From assembly GCF_032460525.1 (NCBI RefSeq), contig NZ_CP135963.1:4564845-4628844 (forward strand): a DNA stretch of 64,000 nucleotides, given 5' to 3'. Position numbers and translations under genes: made by a program. Below, piece by piece: positions 33,565-43,137 of this stretch; position 1 is the stretch's first letter; each line of letters starts with the position of its first letter. Below the pieces are notes generated by a model. That model did no database searches, was not told the DNA's origin, and saw only the letters and a list, made by a program, of their open reading frames with translations. The stretch is from Geodermatophilus sp. DSM 44513. GTDB lineage: Bacteria; Actinomycetota; Actinomycetes; Mycobacteriales; Geodermatophilaceae.

Positions 33565-35040
33565 CGATCCGGAGGATCGCAGTGTCACCGCGTCCGGAGC
33601 CCCGTCCAGCACCCCGCCGGCCGGGTCGTCGACGCCGGGCCAGCTGGTGCGCACGACGTCCTCGTCCGGCCGCCGCACCTCCCGGGCCACCAGCGCCATC
33701 AGTGCCACCAGGACCGCGTCGCGCAGCAGGACGGCGGTGAAGAACCACTCCACCTCGACACCGCGGTTCTGCGTGCCGAGGTAGTACAGCATCGTCATGA
33801 CCCACACCAGGGCCTCGCTGGACTGCCAGACCAGCAGCGAGCGCCAGCGCGGCCGGGCCAGCACCGCCAGCGGCAGCAACCACAGCGCGTACTGCGGGCT
33901 GTAGACCTTGTTGAGCAGCAGGAAGCCGGCGACCAGCAGGAACGCGACCTGCGCCACCCGGGGCCGCACCGGGGCGGAGAGCACCAGCCAGGCGACCCAG
34001 GCGGCCAGCGCGACCAGCAGCACGGCCACGACCGCGTTGAGCACCGACGGCGTCTGCCCCTCGGCCAGCGGCCCGTCCAGCACCCGCTCGCCGGTCGCGG
34101 TGAGCAGGACGTTCCAGATCGACTCCGGGTTGGCCGGCCGCTGCCGGCTGAAGGCGAAGAACCAGCCCCAGTTCTCCGGTGCGGCCAGGGCCACCGGCAC
34201 GTTGACCACCAGCCACGCCCCCGCCGCCGCAGCCGCCGCCCGCAGCCAGGTCCCGAGCGCCCCGGCCCGCAGGCACAGCAGGAACAGCGCGCCCAGGACC
34301 AGCAGCGGGTACAGCTTCGCGGCCACGCCCAGCCCCAGGAGCGCGCCGGCGAGCACCGGCCGCTCGCGGGCCCACGCCCACAGCGCCAGCGCGGTCAGCG
34401 CGACGGCCACCAGGTCCCAGTTGTTGAACGCGTAGACGAGCAGGACGGGGGACAGCGCCACCATCGCGGTGTCCCACGGCCGGCGCCCGGTGAGCGGCAG
34501 GACGGCGCGGGTGACGACCAGCGCGCACACCGCCATCAGCAGCGCGGTGACGACCGTGTAGCTCTGCACCGGCGGGACGGCGGGCAGGCCCACCGCGGCC
34601 GCCAGCGCGTCGTACCCGCCCGACAGCCACGCGGCCAGCGCCATCACCGCGCCGGTGAGCACCGGGTACTCCACCCGGGCGTCGAGGTAGGGCAGCGCGC
34701 CGTCCCCCTGCCCGTAGACGCCGAACAGCGGCACCGGGTCGGAGTAGCAGAGGTGGGTGTACTGCACGGAGCCGGTCCAGTCCCCGTCGGAGCACGGCAC
34801 CTGCTTGAGCCAGGCCACCCCCAGCACGGCGGTGGTGAACAGCAGGCACACCCGCAGCGGGGTCCAGAACGACGCCCGTCCGACGACGGCGTGCCGTCCC
34901 CACGGGCCGCCCACCGCCTCGCTGGCCTGGGCCACGACGGGGTCGGTCCAGCTGGGGACGACGCGGTCGGGCCGGTGCGGGGACGCCGGGCCGACCGTCC
35001 CGCCCACCGGTGCGGGCGGGACGGTGCGGTCGGTGCTCAC
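33535..35040 (-). CDS. GT87-family membrane mannosyltransferase (DUF2029)
   Basis: 501 residues with about ten to twelve membrane segments (for example TPLRVCLLFTTAVLGVAWL and VVAVLLVALAAWVAWLVL). The first extracytoplasmic loop has the acidic motif VEYPVLTGAV, typical of GT-C enzymes, and YAFNNWDLVAVAL and NKVYSPQYALWLLPL are GT87 hallmarks. These use polyprenyl-phosphate mannose to build envelope glycans. Syntenic with Mycobacterium Rv0051, beside the class A PBP gene. GTG at 35040. C terminus lies in a small sequence duplication. Confidence 0.88.
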   Translation of the reverse strand: MSTDRTVPPAPVGGTVGPASPHRPDRVVPSWTDPVVAQASEAVGGPWGRHAVVGRASFWTPLRVCLLFTTAVLGVAWLKQVPCSDGDWTGSVQYTHLCYSDPVPLFGVYGQGDGALPYLDARVEYPVLTGAVMALAAWLSGGYDALAAAVGLPAVPPVQSYTVVTALLMAVCALVVTRAVLPLTGRRPWDTAMVALSPVLLVYAFNNWDLVAVALTALALWAWARERPVLAGALLGLGVAAKLYPLLVLGALFLLCLRAGALGTWLRAAAAAAGAWLVVNVPVALAAPENWGWFFAFSRQRPANPESIWNVLLTATGERVLDGPLAEGQTPSVLNAVVAVLLVALAAWVAWLVLSAPVRPRVAQVAFLLVAGFLLLNKVYSPQYALWLLPLAVLARPRWRSLLVWQSSEALVWVMTMLYYLGTQNRGVEVEWFFTAVLLRDAVLVALMALVAREVRRPDEDVVRTSWPGVDDPAGGVLDGAPDAVTLRSSGSHRGQVPSPT

Positions 35041-35062
35041 GCGCAGAGTGTCCCCGGTCGGC

Positions 35063-37480
35063 TCAGCCGCCCGGTGTCTGCTGCGCGTCCTCCCGGCCCT
35101 GCGCGTCCTCCCGACCCGGGGTGTCCGGCCGGCCGGCGCCGGCGCTGGTCCCGGGGGCGACCGGCGGGGACACCGGCGTCGGGGCGGTCGGGGGCGTCGC
35201 GGTGGGCGTGGGGACGGCCGTCGCGCTGGGCGTGGGGGTGGGCGTCGGGGTGGCGTCGTCCTGGCCCGTGACCGGTGCCGGCTGCGTCGGCCGGGTGGTC
35301 ACCGGGGCGGGCGCGGGCTCGGGTGCCGGTGCGGGCACGCCCTGGCCGGTGTCCCCGCGGATGAGCGCCCGGTCGGGCAGGTCCTCCTCCGGCGTGCCCT
35401 CGAGCACGGTGTCCATGAACGTCTGCCAGATGGCGCCGGGCAGGCCCGAGCCGTAGACGGGGCGGCCCCGGGCGTCCTCGACCGGGTTGGCCGGCGAGTC
35501 GTTGCCCATCCACACCGCCGTGGCGATCGAGGGGGTGAAGCCCACCATCCAGGCGTCGGAGTTGTCCGCGCCCTGGCCCTGGGTGCCGGTCTTGCTGGCC
35601 ACCTCCCGGCCGCCGTCCAGCGCGCGGCGGGAGTACGCGGCGACGTCGGTCATCGCGTACGTGGTGTCGTTGACCACGTCGGCGGCGAACACCTGGTCGC
35701 CGGCGTCACCGGCGTAGTCCAGCAGCACCGCGCCCTGGCTGTCGGTCACCCGCGAGACGAAGAACGGCTCGTGCTCGACGCCGCCGTTGGCCAGCGTGGC
35801 GAACCCGTGCGCCTGGTCGATCGGGCGCATCTCGTACTGGCCGATCCCGATCGAGCCGCCGGCCGCGCCGGTCTCGGTGTCGGCGAGCGTGTTCTCGCCG
35901 GCGAGGTCGCCGAAGGCCGGCTCGTCGGGCCAGGTCTCGGGCAGGCCGGTCGCCGCCAGGATGTTCTGCCGCACCCGCTCGGGGCCGACCTCGTAGGCCA
36001 GCCCGTAGTAGGTGGTGTTCAGCGAGCGGGTCATCGCCTCCCGCAGCGTGCAGGCGCCGCAGGAGGCGCCGCCGGAGTTGCTCACCGGCAGGCCCGGACG
36101 GTCCGGGAAGGTCTTCGGCGAGGAGCCGTCGCGCCGGGCGTTGACGCCGATGCCGTCCTCCAGCGCGGTGGCCAGCACGTAGGGCTTGACCGAGGAGCCG
36201 GGCTGGCGCAGCGCCTGGGCGTAGTCGACGGCGCCGTCGCCGGAACCGGTCGGCCCGCCGTAGTAGGCGCGCACCGCGCCGGTCCGCGGGTCGATCGCCA
36301 CGAGCGCCTCGCGCAGGGGCTCCGGCTGGCCGTCCATGACCTCGGCGACCGCGGCCTCGGCGGCGTCCTGGTAGCGCTTGTCGACCGTGGTGGTGATCCG
36401 CAGGCCACCGGCCCGCAGCTGCTGCTCGTCGTAGCCCTTGGCCTCCAGCTCGGCGATGGCGCGCTGCACGACCAGGCCCTCGGACTCCGCGGGGATGCCC
36501 AGGTTGGTGCCGGTGCGCGGCAGGACCGGCGGGTAGGCCGAGGCGGCCCGCTCCTCCGCGGTCAGCCAGCCCTGCTCGACCATCCCGTCGAGCACCAGGC
36601 CCCAGCGGTCCTGCGCCCCCTCCGGGTTGTTCTCGGGGTCGTACACAGTCGGGTTGCGGACCAGCACGGCGAGCACGGCGCCCTGCTGGGCGGTGAGCTG
36701 GCTGGCCGGGACGCCGAAGTAGGTGTTCGCGGCCGCCTCGATGCCGTAGGCGCCGCGGCCGAAGTAGATGGCGTTGAGGTAGCTCTCCAGGATCTCGTCC
36801 TTGGAGGCCGTGTTGTCCAGCTTGACGGCCAGGAAGAGCTCCTTGAACTTCCCCTGGTAGGTGGCGTCGTTGTCCAGGAACGACAGGCCGACGTACTGCT
36901 GGGTGATCGTCGAGCCGCCCTGCGTCGAGCCGCCGGTGAGGTTGTTCCACGCGGCCCGCACGATGCCGGTCGCCGAGATGCCCGGGTCGGTGTAGAAGCT
37001 GCGGTTCTCCGCGGCCAGGACGGCGTTGCGGGCGGCCTGGGAGACCTCGCCGATCGGCACGTTGGTGCGGTTCTCCGCACCCAGCCGGGCCATCTCGGTG
37101 GTGCCGTCGGAGTAGTGGACGACGGTGGTCTGCGCGTTCTGCACCGAGTTCGGGTCGGGCACCTCGGTGGTCGCGTAGACGACGCCGACGAACACGCCGA
37201 GCAGCACGAACGCGCCGGCCACCAGCCCGAGGAGGAGCCGCAGCCGGCGCCGGCGGCGCTGGGTGCGCGCCCGCGCCACCCCGCCACCGGAGCGGGCGCC
37301 CCGCGCGGGGGGACGGCCGCGCGACGCCGTCGTCCGCCCCCCGCGGCCGGCCGGTGGCCGGCCCCTGCCCACCGGGGGTCGCCCGCCCCCGCCCGAGGCG
37401 CCGGCGGTGCGACCGGACGGCGGACGGCGGACCGAGCCGCTGCGCGGCCCGACCGGTGAGGTCTCGTCGTGGGGAGGCAC
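35063..37480 (-). CDS. Class A penicillin-binding protein (transglycosylase/transpeptidase)
   Basis: 805-residue peptidoglycan synthase of the PonA1 type. A basic, Pro/Gly-rich cytoplasmic tail of about 75 residues precedes one membrane helix (LLLGLVAGAFVLLGVFVGVV). The GT51 domain has AAENRSFYTDPGIS (catalytic Glu) and GGSTITQQYVG; the transpeptidase has SSVKPYVL (active Ser, SxxK), RSLNTTYY (SxN) and ASKTGT (KTG). A long Pro/Thr-rich C-terminal tail (ATPTPTPTPSATAVPTPTAT) follows. GTG at 37480 with AGAGAGGGG upstream. Neighbours DUF5318 and GT87 match the Mycobacterium Rv0049-Rv0051 order. The gene is 23 bp from the GT87 start. Confidence 0.95.
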   Translation of the reverse strand: MPPHDETSPVGPRSGSVRRPPSGRTAGASGGGGRPPVGRGRPPAGRGGRTTASRGRPPARGARSGGGVARARTQRRRRRLRLLLGLVAGAFVLLGVFVGVVYATTEVPDPNSVQNAQTTVVHYSDGTTEMARLGAENRTNVPIGEVSQAARNAVLAAENRSFYTDPGISATGIVRAAWNNLTGGSTQGGSTITQQYVGLSFLDNDATYQGKFKELFLAVKLDNTASKDEILESYLNAIYFGRGAYGIEAAANTYFGVPASQLTAQQGAVLAVLVRNPTVYDPENNPEGAQDRWGLVLDGMVEQGWLTAEERAASAYPPVLPRTGTNLGIPAESEGLVVQRAIAELEAKGYDEQQLRAGGLRITTTVDKRYQDAAEAAVAEVMDGQPEPLREALVAIDPRTGAVRAYYGGPTGSGDGAVDYAQALRQPGSSVKPYVLATALEDGIGVNARRDGSSPKTFPDRPGLPVSNSGGASCGACTLREAMTRSLNTTYYGLAYEVGPERVRQNILAATGLPETWPDEPAFGDLAGENTLADTETGAAGGSIGIGQYEMRPIDQAHGFATLANGGVEHEPFFVSRVTDSQGAVLLDYAGDAGDQVFAADVVNDTTYAMTDVAAYSRRALDGGREVASKTGTQGQGADNSDAWMVGFTPSIATAVWMGNDSPANPVEDARGRPVYGSGLPGAIWQTFMDTVLEGTPEEDLPDRALIRGDTGQGVPAPAPEPAPAPVTTRPTQPAPVTGQDDATPTPTPTPSATAVPTPTATPPTAPTPVSPPVAPGTSAGAGRPDTPGREDAQGREDAQQTPGG

Positions 37481-37682
37481 GCGGGGCCCCTCTCTGGTCC
37501 AGGTCTCGGTGGGCGCGCAGCCGGCAGTCGTCCGGCGCCCAGGGTGGCGTCTTCAGCTGTACGGGCGGGGGAGGCCCGCTGCCCGGGGGACACCCTGCCG
37601 TCCCAACGACCACGCGGGGCACTCCGTGTCCCCGTGTGACGCACGACGCCGGCTCGTGCGGCACCGCGGCCCCCGGTGGCGG

Positions 37683-38096
37683 CTACTCGGTGGCCGCCCG
37701 CCGCCGTGACCGGCGCGGCTGGCGCTCCGGGTCCGGTTCGGCGCCCAGCAGGTAGGAGCAGTCCAGGTGGTTCCAGCCGCAGCCCCGGCAGACCTGGACG
37801 GCGTAGACGGAGAACTCCTCCTGCGCCCCGTCCATCCGGGCCAGCTCCACCGGCGTCTTCGCCTGGCCGGCCGTGGGGCCCAGCCGGTCCCCGTAGACGT
37901 AGCTGACCAGCGTGAGCCGTTCCCGGCGGCACACCGGGCAGGTGAGGTCGGTCGGCTGACCGTGGTACCGGGCCGCCCGGGTGAGGTAGGGACTGGCGTC
38001 GCACACCTCGGAGAGCCCGGTGCGGCCGGCGTACACGTCGGCGAGGACGGCGCGCCGCTGCAGCGCGTAGTCCACGACGGATCGACGTCCGGGCAC
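37683..38096 (-). CDS. DUF5318 protein
   Basis: 137 residues, cytoplasmic. Two CxxC pairs, CPVCRRE near residue 53 and CRGCGW near 103, suggest one bound zinc; the start [19 protein letters not shown] and [13 protein letters not shown] are conserved in this actinobacterial family (Mycobacterium Rv0049). Function unknown. It lies upstream of the class A PBP gene on the same strand and is divergent from the PadR-ino1 genes; 202 bp separate it from the PBP gene. Confidence 0.88.
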   Translation of the reverse strand: MPGRRSVVDYALQRRAVLADVYAGRTGLSEVCDASPYLTRAARYHGQPTDLTCPVCRRERLTLVSYVYGDRLGPTAGQAKTPVELARMDGAQEEFSVYAVQVCRGCGWNHLDCSYLLGAEPDPERQPRRSRRRAATE

Positions 38097-38194
38097 GGCG
38101 CCAATGTACGCACCACGGGTGACGGCGGAAGGCCTCCCGCGACGCCCGCACGTTCCCCGGCGGCCACTCCGGGTGCCTCCCGTACACCGGACGT

Positions 38195-38211
38195 TGTATC
38201 GTCTCGATACA
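38195..38211. promoter_or_regulatory. PadR operator candidate
   Basis: TGTATCG-TCT-CGATACA, a perfect 7-3-7 inverted repeat 31 bp upstream of the PadR GTG, conspicuous as an AT-rich island. Probably the regulator's own operator. Confidence 0.75.
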
Positions 38212-38242
38212 TCGGTCCGCAGCGTGGTGAGGGGAGGGCGGC

Positions 38243-38863
38243 GTGCTCGAGTTCGCCATCCTGGGCCTGCTGCACCAGTCGCCCATGCACGGCTACGAGC
38301 TGCGCAAGCAACTGGCCCAGGTGCTCGGCGGGCTGCGCAGCATCTCCTACGGGTCGCTGTACCCCGCCCTGAAGCGGCTGCACGCCGCCGGGTACGTCAG
38401 CACCGACGAGCCCGACCCCCGCGCCCCGCTGCCGGCCGACGCGCCCCCGCTCACCGGCCGGCGCGGCAAGGTGGTCTACACGATCACCGCCGAGGGCAAG
38501 GAGCGCTTCCACGAGCTGGTCGGCCAGACCGGCCCGGAGACCTACGACGACGGCGGGCTGTTCGGCGTCCGGCTGGCCTTCTTCCGGCACACCGCCGCCG
38601 ACGTGCGGCTGCGCGTCCTCGAGGGCCGCCGGCGCGCCGTGGAGCGCCAGCGCGAGGGGCTGCGCGCCTCCCTCGCCCGCACCCGCGAGCGGCTGGACCG
38701 CTACACCCTGGAGCTGCAGCGCCACGGCCTGGACTCCGTCGACCGCGAGGTCCGGTGGCTCGCCGAGCTCATCGACCGGGAGCTGACCGACGGCCAGCGA
38801 CCCCGGGACGACGGCGCCGAGCCCGGGGGCCCGCCCGCGGCAGGGACACCGCCGCGGTCCTGA
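38243..38863 (+). CDS. PadR-family transcriptional regulator
   Basis: 206 residues. The PadR winged helix is at the N terminus: [20 protein letters not shown], then [23 protein letters not shown] and [13 protein letters not shown]; a C-terminal helical dimerisation domain follows (Vir_C-like, [15 protein letters not shown]). GTG start. It directly precedes ino1, the same order as Mycobacterium Rv0047c-Rv0046c, and a perfect palindrome sits in its promoter, so autoregulation and control of inositol synthesis are likely. Confidence 0.92.
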   Translation: MLEFAILGLLHQSPMHGYELRKQLAQVLGGLRSISYGSLYPALKRLHAAGYVSTDEPDPRAPLPADAPPLTGRRGKVVYTITAEGKERFHELVGQTGPETYDDGGLFGVRLAFFRHTAADVRLRVLEGRRRAVERQREGLRASLARTRERLDRYTLELQRHGLDSVDREVRWLAELIDRELTDGQRPRDDGAEPGGPPAAGTPPRS

Positions 38864-38964
38864 GCCGCCCCCACGACCCGGCGGGCCGACACCGCCCGCC
38901 ACCCCCACAGCAGGACCGTCCCGGTCCGTGCCCACCGACCGCACCCGGTCAGAAGGAGATCTCC

Positions 38965-40044
38965 ATGGGATCCGTCAAGGTCGCCGTCGTCGGCGTCGGC
39001 AACTGCGCCGCGTCGCTGGTGCAGGGAGTCCACTACTACCGCGACGCCGACGAGACCGCGTCGGTCCCCGGCCTCATGCACGTCCGGTTCGGCGAGTACC
39101 ACGTGTCCGACGTGCAGTTCGTCGCGGCGTTCGACGTCGACGCCAAGAAGGTCGGCCGCGACCTGTCCGAGGCGATCGTGGCCAGCGAGAACAACACCAT
39201 CAGCATCTGCGACGTCCCCCCGCTAGGCGTCACCGTGCAGCGCGGCACGACCCTCGACGGGCTGGGCCGGTACTACCGCGAGATGGTCGAGGAGTCCGAC
39301 GAGGAGCCGGTGGACGTCGTCGCAGCACTCCGCGAGGCGCAGGCCGACGTCCTGGTCTGCTACCTGCCGGTGGGCTCGCAGCAGGCCGCGGAGTTCTACG
39401 CCCAGTGCGCCATCGACGCCGGCGTGGCCTTCGTCAACGCCCTCCCGGTGTTCATCGCCGGCACCCCGGAGTGGGCGGAGAGGTTCACCGCCGCGGGCGT
39501 GCCCATCGTCGGGGACGACATCAAGTCCCAGGTGGGCGCCACCATCACCCACCGGGTGCTGGCCAAGCTGTTCGAGGACCGCGGCGTGCAGCTGGACCGC
39601 ACCATGCAGCTCAACGTCGGCGGCAACATGGACTTCAAGAACATGCTCGAGCGCGAGCGGCTGGAGTCCAAGAAGATCTCCAAGACCCAGTCGGTGACCT
39701 CGCAGGTCGACCGGGACATGGGCGCGGGCAACGTGCACATCGGCCCGTCGGACCACGTGCCGTGGCTGACCGACCGCAAGTGGGCCTACGTGCGCCTGGA
39801 GGGCCGCGCGTTCGGCGACGTGCCGCTGAACCTGGAGTACAAGCTGGAGGTCTGGGACTCCCCGAACTCCGCCGGCATCATCATCGACGCCGTCCGCGCC
39901 GCGAAGATCGCCAAGGACCGGGGGATCGGCGGACCGATCCTGTCGGCGTCGGCGTACTTCATGAAGAGCCCGCCGGTGCAGTACGACGACAGCACGGCCC
40001 GCGACGCCGTGGAGGCCTTCATCCGGGGCGACGCCGAGCGCTGA
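38965..40044 (+). CDS. ino1: Inositol-3-phosphate synthase
   Basis: Converts glucose 6-phosphate to 1L-myo-inositol 1-phosphate using NAD, first step to phosphatidylinositol, mycothiol and envelope glycolipids. 359 residues, the short prokaryotic form. [20 protein letters not shown] is the NAD motif; [34 protein letters not shown] and the catalytic-lysine segment [12 protein letters not shown], then [16 protein letters not shown], are strongly conserved. ATG at 38965 with AAGGAGAT upstream. It follows the PadR gene after 101 bp and ends in a stop-adjacent hairpin repeat. Confidence 0.97.
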   Translation: MGSVKVAVVGVGNCAASLVQGVHYYRDADETASVPGLMHVRFGEYHVSDVQFVAAFDVDAKKVGRDLSEAIVASENNTISICDVPPLGVTVQRGTTLDGLGRYYREMVEESDEEPVDVVAALREAQADVLVCYLPVGSQQAAEFYAQCAIDAGVAFVNALPVFIAGTPEWAERFTAAGVPIVGDDIKSQVGATITHRVLAKLFEDRGVQLDRTMQLNVGGNMDFKNMLERERLESKKISKTQSVTSQVDRDMGAGNVHIGPSDHVPWLTDRKWAYVRLEGRAFGDVPLNLEYKLEVWDSPNSAGIIIDAVRAAKIAKDRGIGGPILSASAYFMKSPPVQYDDSTARDAVEAFIRGDAER

Positions 40045-40104
40045 AAGAGGACCTCGCTGCCCCCCACGCCTCGCGAGCTCGGCGCGGGCCCCTGCAGCGA
40101 GGCC
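40045..40104 (+). repeat. Stop-adjacent hairpin repeat, copy 2
   Basis: Follows the ino1 TGA directly. Arms CCTCGCTGC and GCAGCGAGG enclose CCCCCCACGCCTCGCGAGCT. Relative to copy 1 (CCTCCCTGC/GCAGGGAGG) one base pair is changed on both sides, keeping the stem. Confidence 0.72.
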
Positions 40105-40188
40105 GTTCCAGCACCGCACCGGGGCCCGTCCCTCGCCGAGGGGCGGGCCCGCTGCGTGTGGGTGGCGGTCCGGGCCGGGACCGCTGAA

Positions 40189-40194
40189 TAGGCT
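40189..40194 (+). promoter_or_regulatory. -10 element of a leaderless promoter (lipoprotein gene)
   Basis: TAGGCT ends 6 nt before the ATG at 40201; no ribosome binding site is visible. Confidence 0.6.
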
Positions 40195-40200
40195 GCCCGC

Positions 40201-40953
40201 ATGCCCGCGCGCCGCCGTCCGCTACTCCCGGCGCTGGTGGTGCTGGCCCTGCTGGCCGGGTGCGGCGGCGCGCAGGAGCGACTCGAGGGGGCGCCGGTCA
40301 CCGAGGCCGAGGCCGGCCTGCTGGCCCGGCTGCTGGCCGACACCCACGAGCGGGGCGGCGCGGACGTCGTCGTCACGGCGCCCTACGGCGAGGACGGCGT
40401 GCTCACCCTGACCGGGGAGGTCGACCTGGCCGGCGGCACCGGGCGGGCCCAGGCGGTGACCAGGCACGGCGACGGCCGGCCCGACGACACCCGCACGCTG
40501 TTCTTCACCGCCGACGAACTGTGGTTCGGCGACGTCCCGGGCCTGGCCACCGCGCTGGCGGCCGCCGGGCTGCCCGAGGCCTCCTACGTGCGCCGGCCGG
40601 TGTCGGTGGCGCGGGAGGCGCCGCTGGTCGACGTCCTCGCCCGGGTGGTGCTCAACCTCGCCGCCGAGGAACCCGATCCCGCCGGCGCTTTCCGCGGGGC
40701 GGGCTACACCTGGCAGGGCGAGCGGTCGATCGACGGGGAGCTGGCCGGGCTCTACGCCTCGGGGACCGGCTGGTCGGTCGCGGTCGACCGGTCCACCGAC
40801 CTGCTGGTGCAGTACCGCACGCCGCTGCCCGGGACCGACGAGGTCACGGTGACGCTGTCCGACCACGGGCCGCGGGAGATCACACCACCGGCCGCGGGCG
40901 AGTCCGTGGACTCCGCCGAGCACCCCGACGTCGCGGAGACCGTCGGGCTCTGA
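40201..40953 (+). CDS. LppX/LprAFG-like lipoprotein
   Basis: 250 residues. The signal peptide ends in the lipobox LLAGC (Cys20), so it is lipid-anchored on the outer face of the membrane. The mature part alternates strands and amphipathic segments (GEDGVLTLTGEVDLAGG; SWSVAVDRSTDLLVQYRTPL-like stretch) as in the LppX_LprAFG fold, which carries lipids to the envelope in mycobacteria. The family match is by pattern only. It follows ino1, whose product feeds inositol lipids, so a lipid-trafficking link is possible but unproven. Confidence 0.75.
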   Translation: MPARRRPLLPALVVLALLAGCGGAQERLEGAPVTEAEAGLLARLLADTHERGGADVVVTAPYGEDGVLTLTGEVDLAGGTGRAQAVTRHGDGRPDDTRTLFFTADELWFGDVPGLATALAAAGLPEASYVRRPVSVAREAPLVDVLARVVLNLAAEEPDPAGAFRGAGYTWQGERSIDGELAGLYASGTGWSVAVDRSTDLLVQYRTPLPGTDEVTVTLSDHGPREITPPAAGESVDSAEHPDVAETVGL

Positions 40954-40999
40954 AGGAGCCCCTACGGGCCGGTCCGGCCTGTCGCCGGACGTGCAGGAG
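40954..40999 (+). terminator. Nested hairpin after the lipoprotein gene
   Basis: GTCCGGC (40972-40978) pairs with GCCGGAC (40984-40990) and an outer GCCCCT pairs with AGGGGC. It begins right at the stop codon and resembles the stop-adjacent repeats in position but not in core sequence. Confidence 0.65.
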
Positions 41000-41079
41000 G
41001 GGCGGCCTCTTCCCCAGACCGCCCCTCCCGAGGTGTTCTTACCAGATCCCGGGCCCGCGCGCAGCGCAGGACACGCCGG

Positions 41080-41754
41080 TCAGTTGGCCGTGGGGTCCGC
41101 GGGCGCGGTGGACAGCACCGCCAGGCGGCCGGTCTGGCGGCCCACCACCCGCCGCCACAGCTGCGGCCCGGCCAGCTCGCTGAGCACGTCGTCCGCACTG
41201 CCGGGCACGCACGCCCAGGCCCCCTCGGCGATCTCGCCCGCCAGCTGGCCGCGCGACCAGCCCGCGTAGCCGGCGAACACCCGCAGGCCCTGGACCCGCC
41301 CGGTCAGCTCGTCGGGGTCGGCGTCGAGGTCCACCAGGTGCACGCCGCCGGCCACCGGCCGCAGCGCGCACCCGTCCTCCGGGCCCCCGCTCGCCGCGGC
41401 AGCACACACGGCCAGGCACAGGGCGGTGTCGGTCTCGCACGGGCCGCCCACGTGGAACACGCCGGGGTCGACGGCGAGGTCGCACCAGACCGGCAGCACG
41501 TCGCGGATGTCGACCTGGCTGGGCCGCCCGAGCACCACGCCGAGCGTGCCGCCCTCGTTGTGGTCCAGCACGTAGACCACGGCGCCGGCGAAGTTCGGGT
41601 CGGTCAGGCCCGGCATCGCGACGAGCAGCGACCCGGGGCGGACGTCGTCCAGGCCCCCGGTCGAGAGCGCGGGGACGGCGTCCCGGCGACGGCGGCCCGT
41701 CGCGGGCCGGGCGGGACGACCCGGCTCGGGTTCGGGCGAGGACGGGGGAGTCAT
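41080..41754 (-). CDS. YqgE/AlgH family protein (DUF179)
   Basis: 224 residues. Family signatures: GSLLVAMPGLTDPNFAGAVV near residue 38, YVLDHNEGGTLGVVLGRP, FHVGGPCETDTAL, and FAGYAGWSRGQLAGEIAEGAW. Structure is known for homologues but the biochemical function is not; the name AlgH came from alginate regulation in Pseudomonas. The N-terminal 35 residues are Pro/Arg-rich and variable. ATG at 41754, or the adjacent GTG at 41757. It is divergent from the MFS transporter gene. Confidence 0.92.
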   Translation of the reverse strand: MTPPSSPEPEPGRPARPATGRRRRDAVPALSTGGLDDVRPGSLLVAMPGLTDPNFAGAVVYVLDHNEGGTLGVVLGRPSQVDIRDVLPVWCDLAVDPGVFHVGGPCETDTALCLAVCAAAASGGPEDGCALRPVAGGVHLVDLDADPDELTGRVQGLRVFAGYAGWSRGQLAGEIAEGAWACVPGSADDVLSELAGPQLWRRVVGRQTGRLAVLSTAPADPTAN

Positions 41755-41860
41755 CACCGACCAGTGTGCCCCACCGCGACGCCCCCCGGCGGCGGCAGGC
41801 ACACCCACGGGGGGAGGTCGCGCGGCCCGTCGTCGCCCGGGAGTGGAGGGGTCGCCACCG

Positions 41861-41866
41861 TAGGGT
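41861..41866 (+). promoter_or_regulatory. -10 element of a leaderless promoter (MFS gene)
   Basis: TAGGGT ends 6 nt before the GTG at 41873; no ribosome binding site between them. Confidence 0.55.
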
Positions 41867-41872
41867 GACCGC

Positions 41873-43129
41873 GTGCCGCAGGGAACGACCGTGCGCACCC
41901 TGCTGTCCTCCGGCGGCTTCCGCCGGCTGCTGGCCACCCGGCTGTCCGCGCAGTTCGGGGACGGCGTGCTGCAGGCCGCCCTCGCCGGCACGCTGGTGTT
42001 CGACCCGCAGCGCGCCGCCGACCCGCTGGCGGTCGCCACCGGCTTCGCCGTCCTGCTGCTGCCCTGGTCGCTGGTCGGTCCGTTCGCCGGCGTCTGGCTG
42101 GACCGGTGGAGCCGGCGGCGGGTGCTGGTGCACGCCGGCGTGCTGCGCGCCGGCCTGGTCGCCGTCCTGGCCCTGCTCGTGGCCGGCGGCACCGCCGGTG
42201 CGCCGCTGCTGGTCACCGGGCTGCTGCTGTTCTCCGTCGCCCGCTTCGTGCTGTCGGCGCTGTCGGCGTCCCTGCCGCACACCACCGGTGACCTGGTGCC
42301 GGCCAACGCCCTGTCGACGACCGCCGGCGCGGTGGCCGCGGTCGCCGGCGGCGCGACCGCGATCGCCGTGCAGCAGGCCGCCGACCTCACCGGGGACGGC
42401 GGCTACGCGCTGGTCACCCTCGGCGCGGCCGGGCCCTACCTGCTGGCCGCCGCGGTGGCCGCGGGGTTCGGCTCCCGCGCCCTCGGGCCGGACGACGGCG
42501 CGGCCCGGGCCTCCGCCCGTCAGGTGCTCGCCGGGATGGTGGCCGGGGTCCGGCACCTGCGGGCGCGCCCGCCGGCGGTCACCGCGCTGGCCGTCGTCAC
42601 GGTGCACCGGCTGTGCTTCGGGCTGCTCACCCTGATGACCCTGCTGTACGCGCGCGCCGCCGCCCCGGCCGGCGGGGGGCTGCTCGGCGTCGGAGCGGCC
42701 GTCGCCGCCGGCGCGGCCGGGACGCTGCTGGCGGCCGTGGTGACCCCGCGGGCGGTGCGCCGCCTGGGCCGGGCCCGGTGGGTGACGCTGCTGCTGGCCA
42801 CCGGCGGGCCGCTGCTGGCCGTGCTGGCGTGGCCGTTCCGGCCGGTGGGCATCGTCCTGGCCGCCGCCGTGCTGGGCTTCCTCGGGCAGGGCGTGAAGAT
42901 CTGCGTGGACGCGACGCTGCAGCAGGTCGTCGACGACGACGTCCGCGGCCGGGTTTTCTCCGTCTACGACACGCTGGTCAACGTCAGCTACGTGCTCGCG
43001 CTGCTGGTCGCGGCGCTCCTGCTGCCCGCGGACGGCGTCTCCCGGCCCGCGGTGCTCGCCGTCGCTGCCGCCTACCTCCTCGCCGCGGCCCTCACCGGAG
43101 GCTCACGAGCGAGGTTTCCTGCGCGCTGA
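41873..43129 (+). CDS. MFS transporter
   Basis: 418 residues, about twelve membrane segments. GFRRLLATRLSAQFGDGVLQ is typical of the start of MFS_1/MFS_3-like carriers; GVWLDRWSRRRVLVHAGVLR is the conserved loop 2-3 motif (GxxxDRxxRR); DDDVRGRVFSVYDTLVNVSY in the second half marks the group of putative effluxers. Substrate unknown. GTG start, leaderless promoter. The stop codon lies inside the first copy of a 40-bp direct repeat that frames the AbiEi-like gene. Confidence 0.9.
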   Translation: MPQGTTVRTLLSSGGFRRLLATRLSAQFGDGVLQAALAGTLVFDPQRAADPLAVATGFAVLLLPWSLVGPFAGVWLDRWSRRRVLVHAGVLRAGLVAVLALLVAGGTAGAPLLVTGLLLFSVARFVLSALSASLPHTTGDLVPANALSTTAGAVAAVAGGATAIAVQQAADLTGDGGYALVTLGAAGPYLLAAAVAAGFGSRALGPDDGAARASARQVLAGMVAGVRHLRARPPAVTALAVVTVHRLCFGLLTLMTLLYARAAAPAGGGLLGVGAAVAAGAAGTLLAAVVTPRAVRRLGRARWVTLLLATGGPLLAVLAWPFRPVGIVLAAAVLGFLGQGVKICVDATLQQVVDDDVRGRVFSVYDTLVNVSYVLALLVAALLLPADGVSRPAVLAVAAAYLLAAALTGGSRARFPAR

Positions 43130-43135
43130 GCCTCC
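43096..43135 (+). repeat. 40-bp direct repeat, left copy
   Basis: 35 of 40 bases match the copy at 44120-44159, including the run CGAGGTTTCCTGCGC. Its ends GGAGGCTCA and TGAGCCTCC are a perfect 9-bp inverted repeat. It includes the MFS stop codon. Confidence 0.8.
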
Positions 43136-43137
43136 AC

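Noticed and set aside
40954..40999. The hairpin after the lipoprotein gene as a member of the stop-adjacent repeat family
   Set aside because: Same position and hairpin shape but lacks the CTCGCGAGCTC core and the arm sequence, so it is listed as an ordinary terminator.
41445..41458. CGCCCACGTGGAAC as a further parS site
   Set aside because: Three mismatches in the left half, and the bases are explained by coding for FHVGG in the AlgH-like gene.
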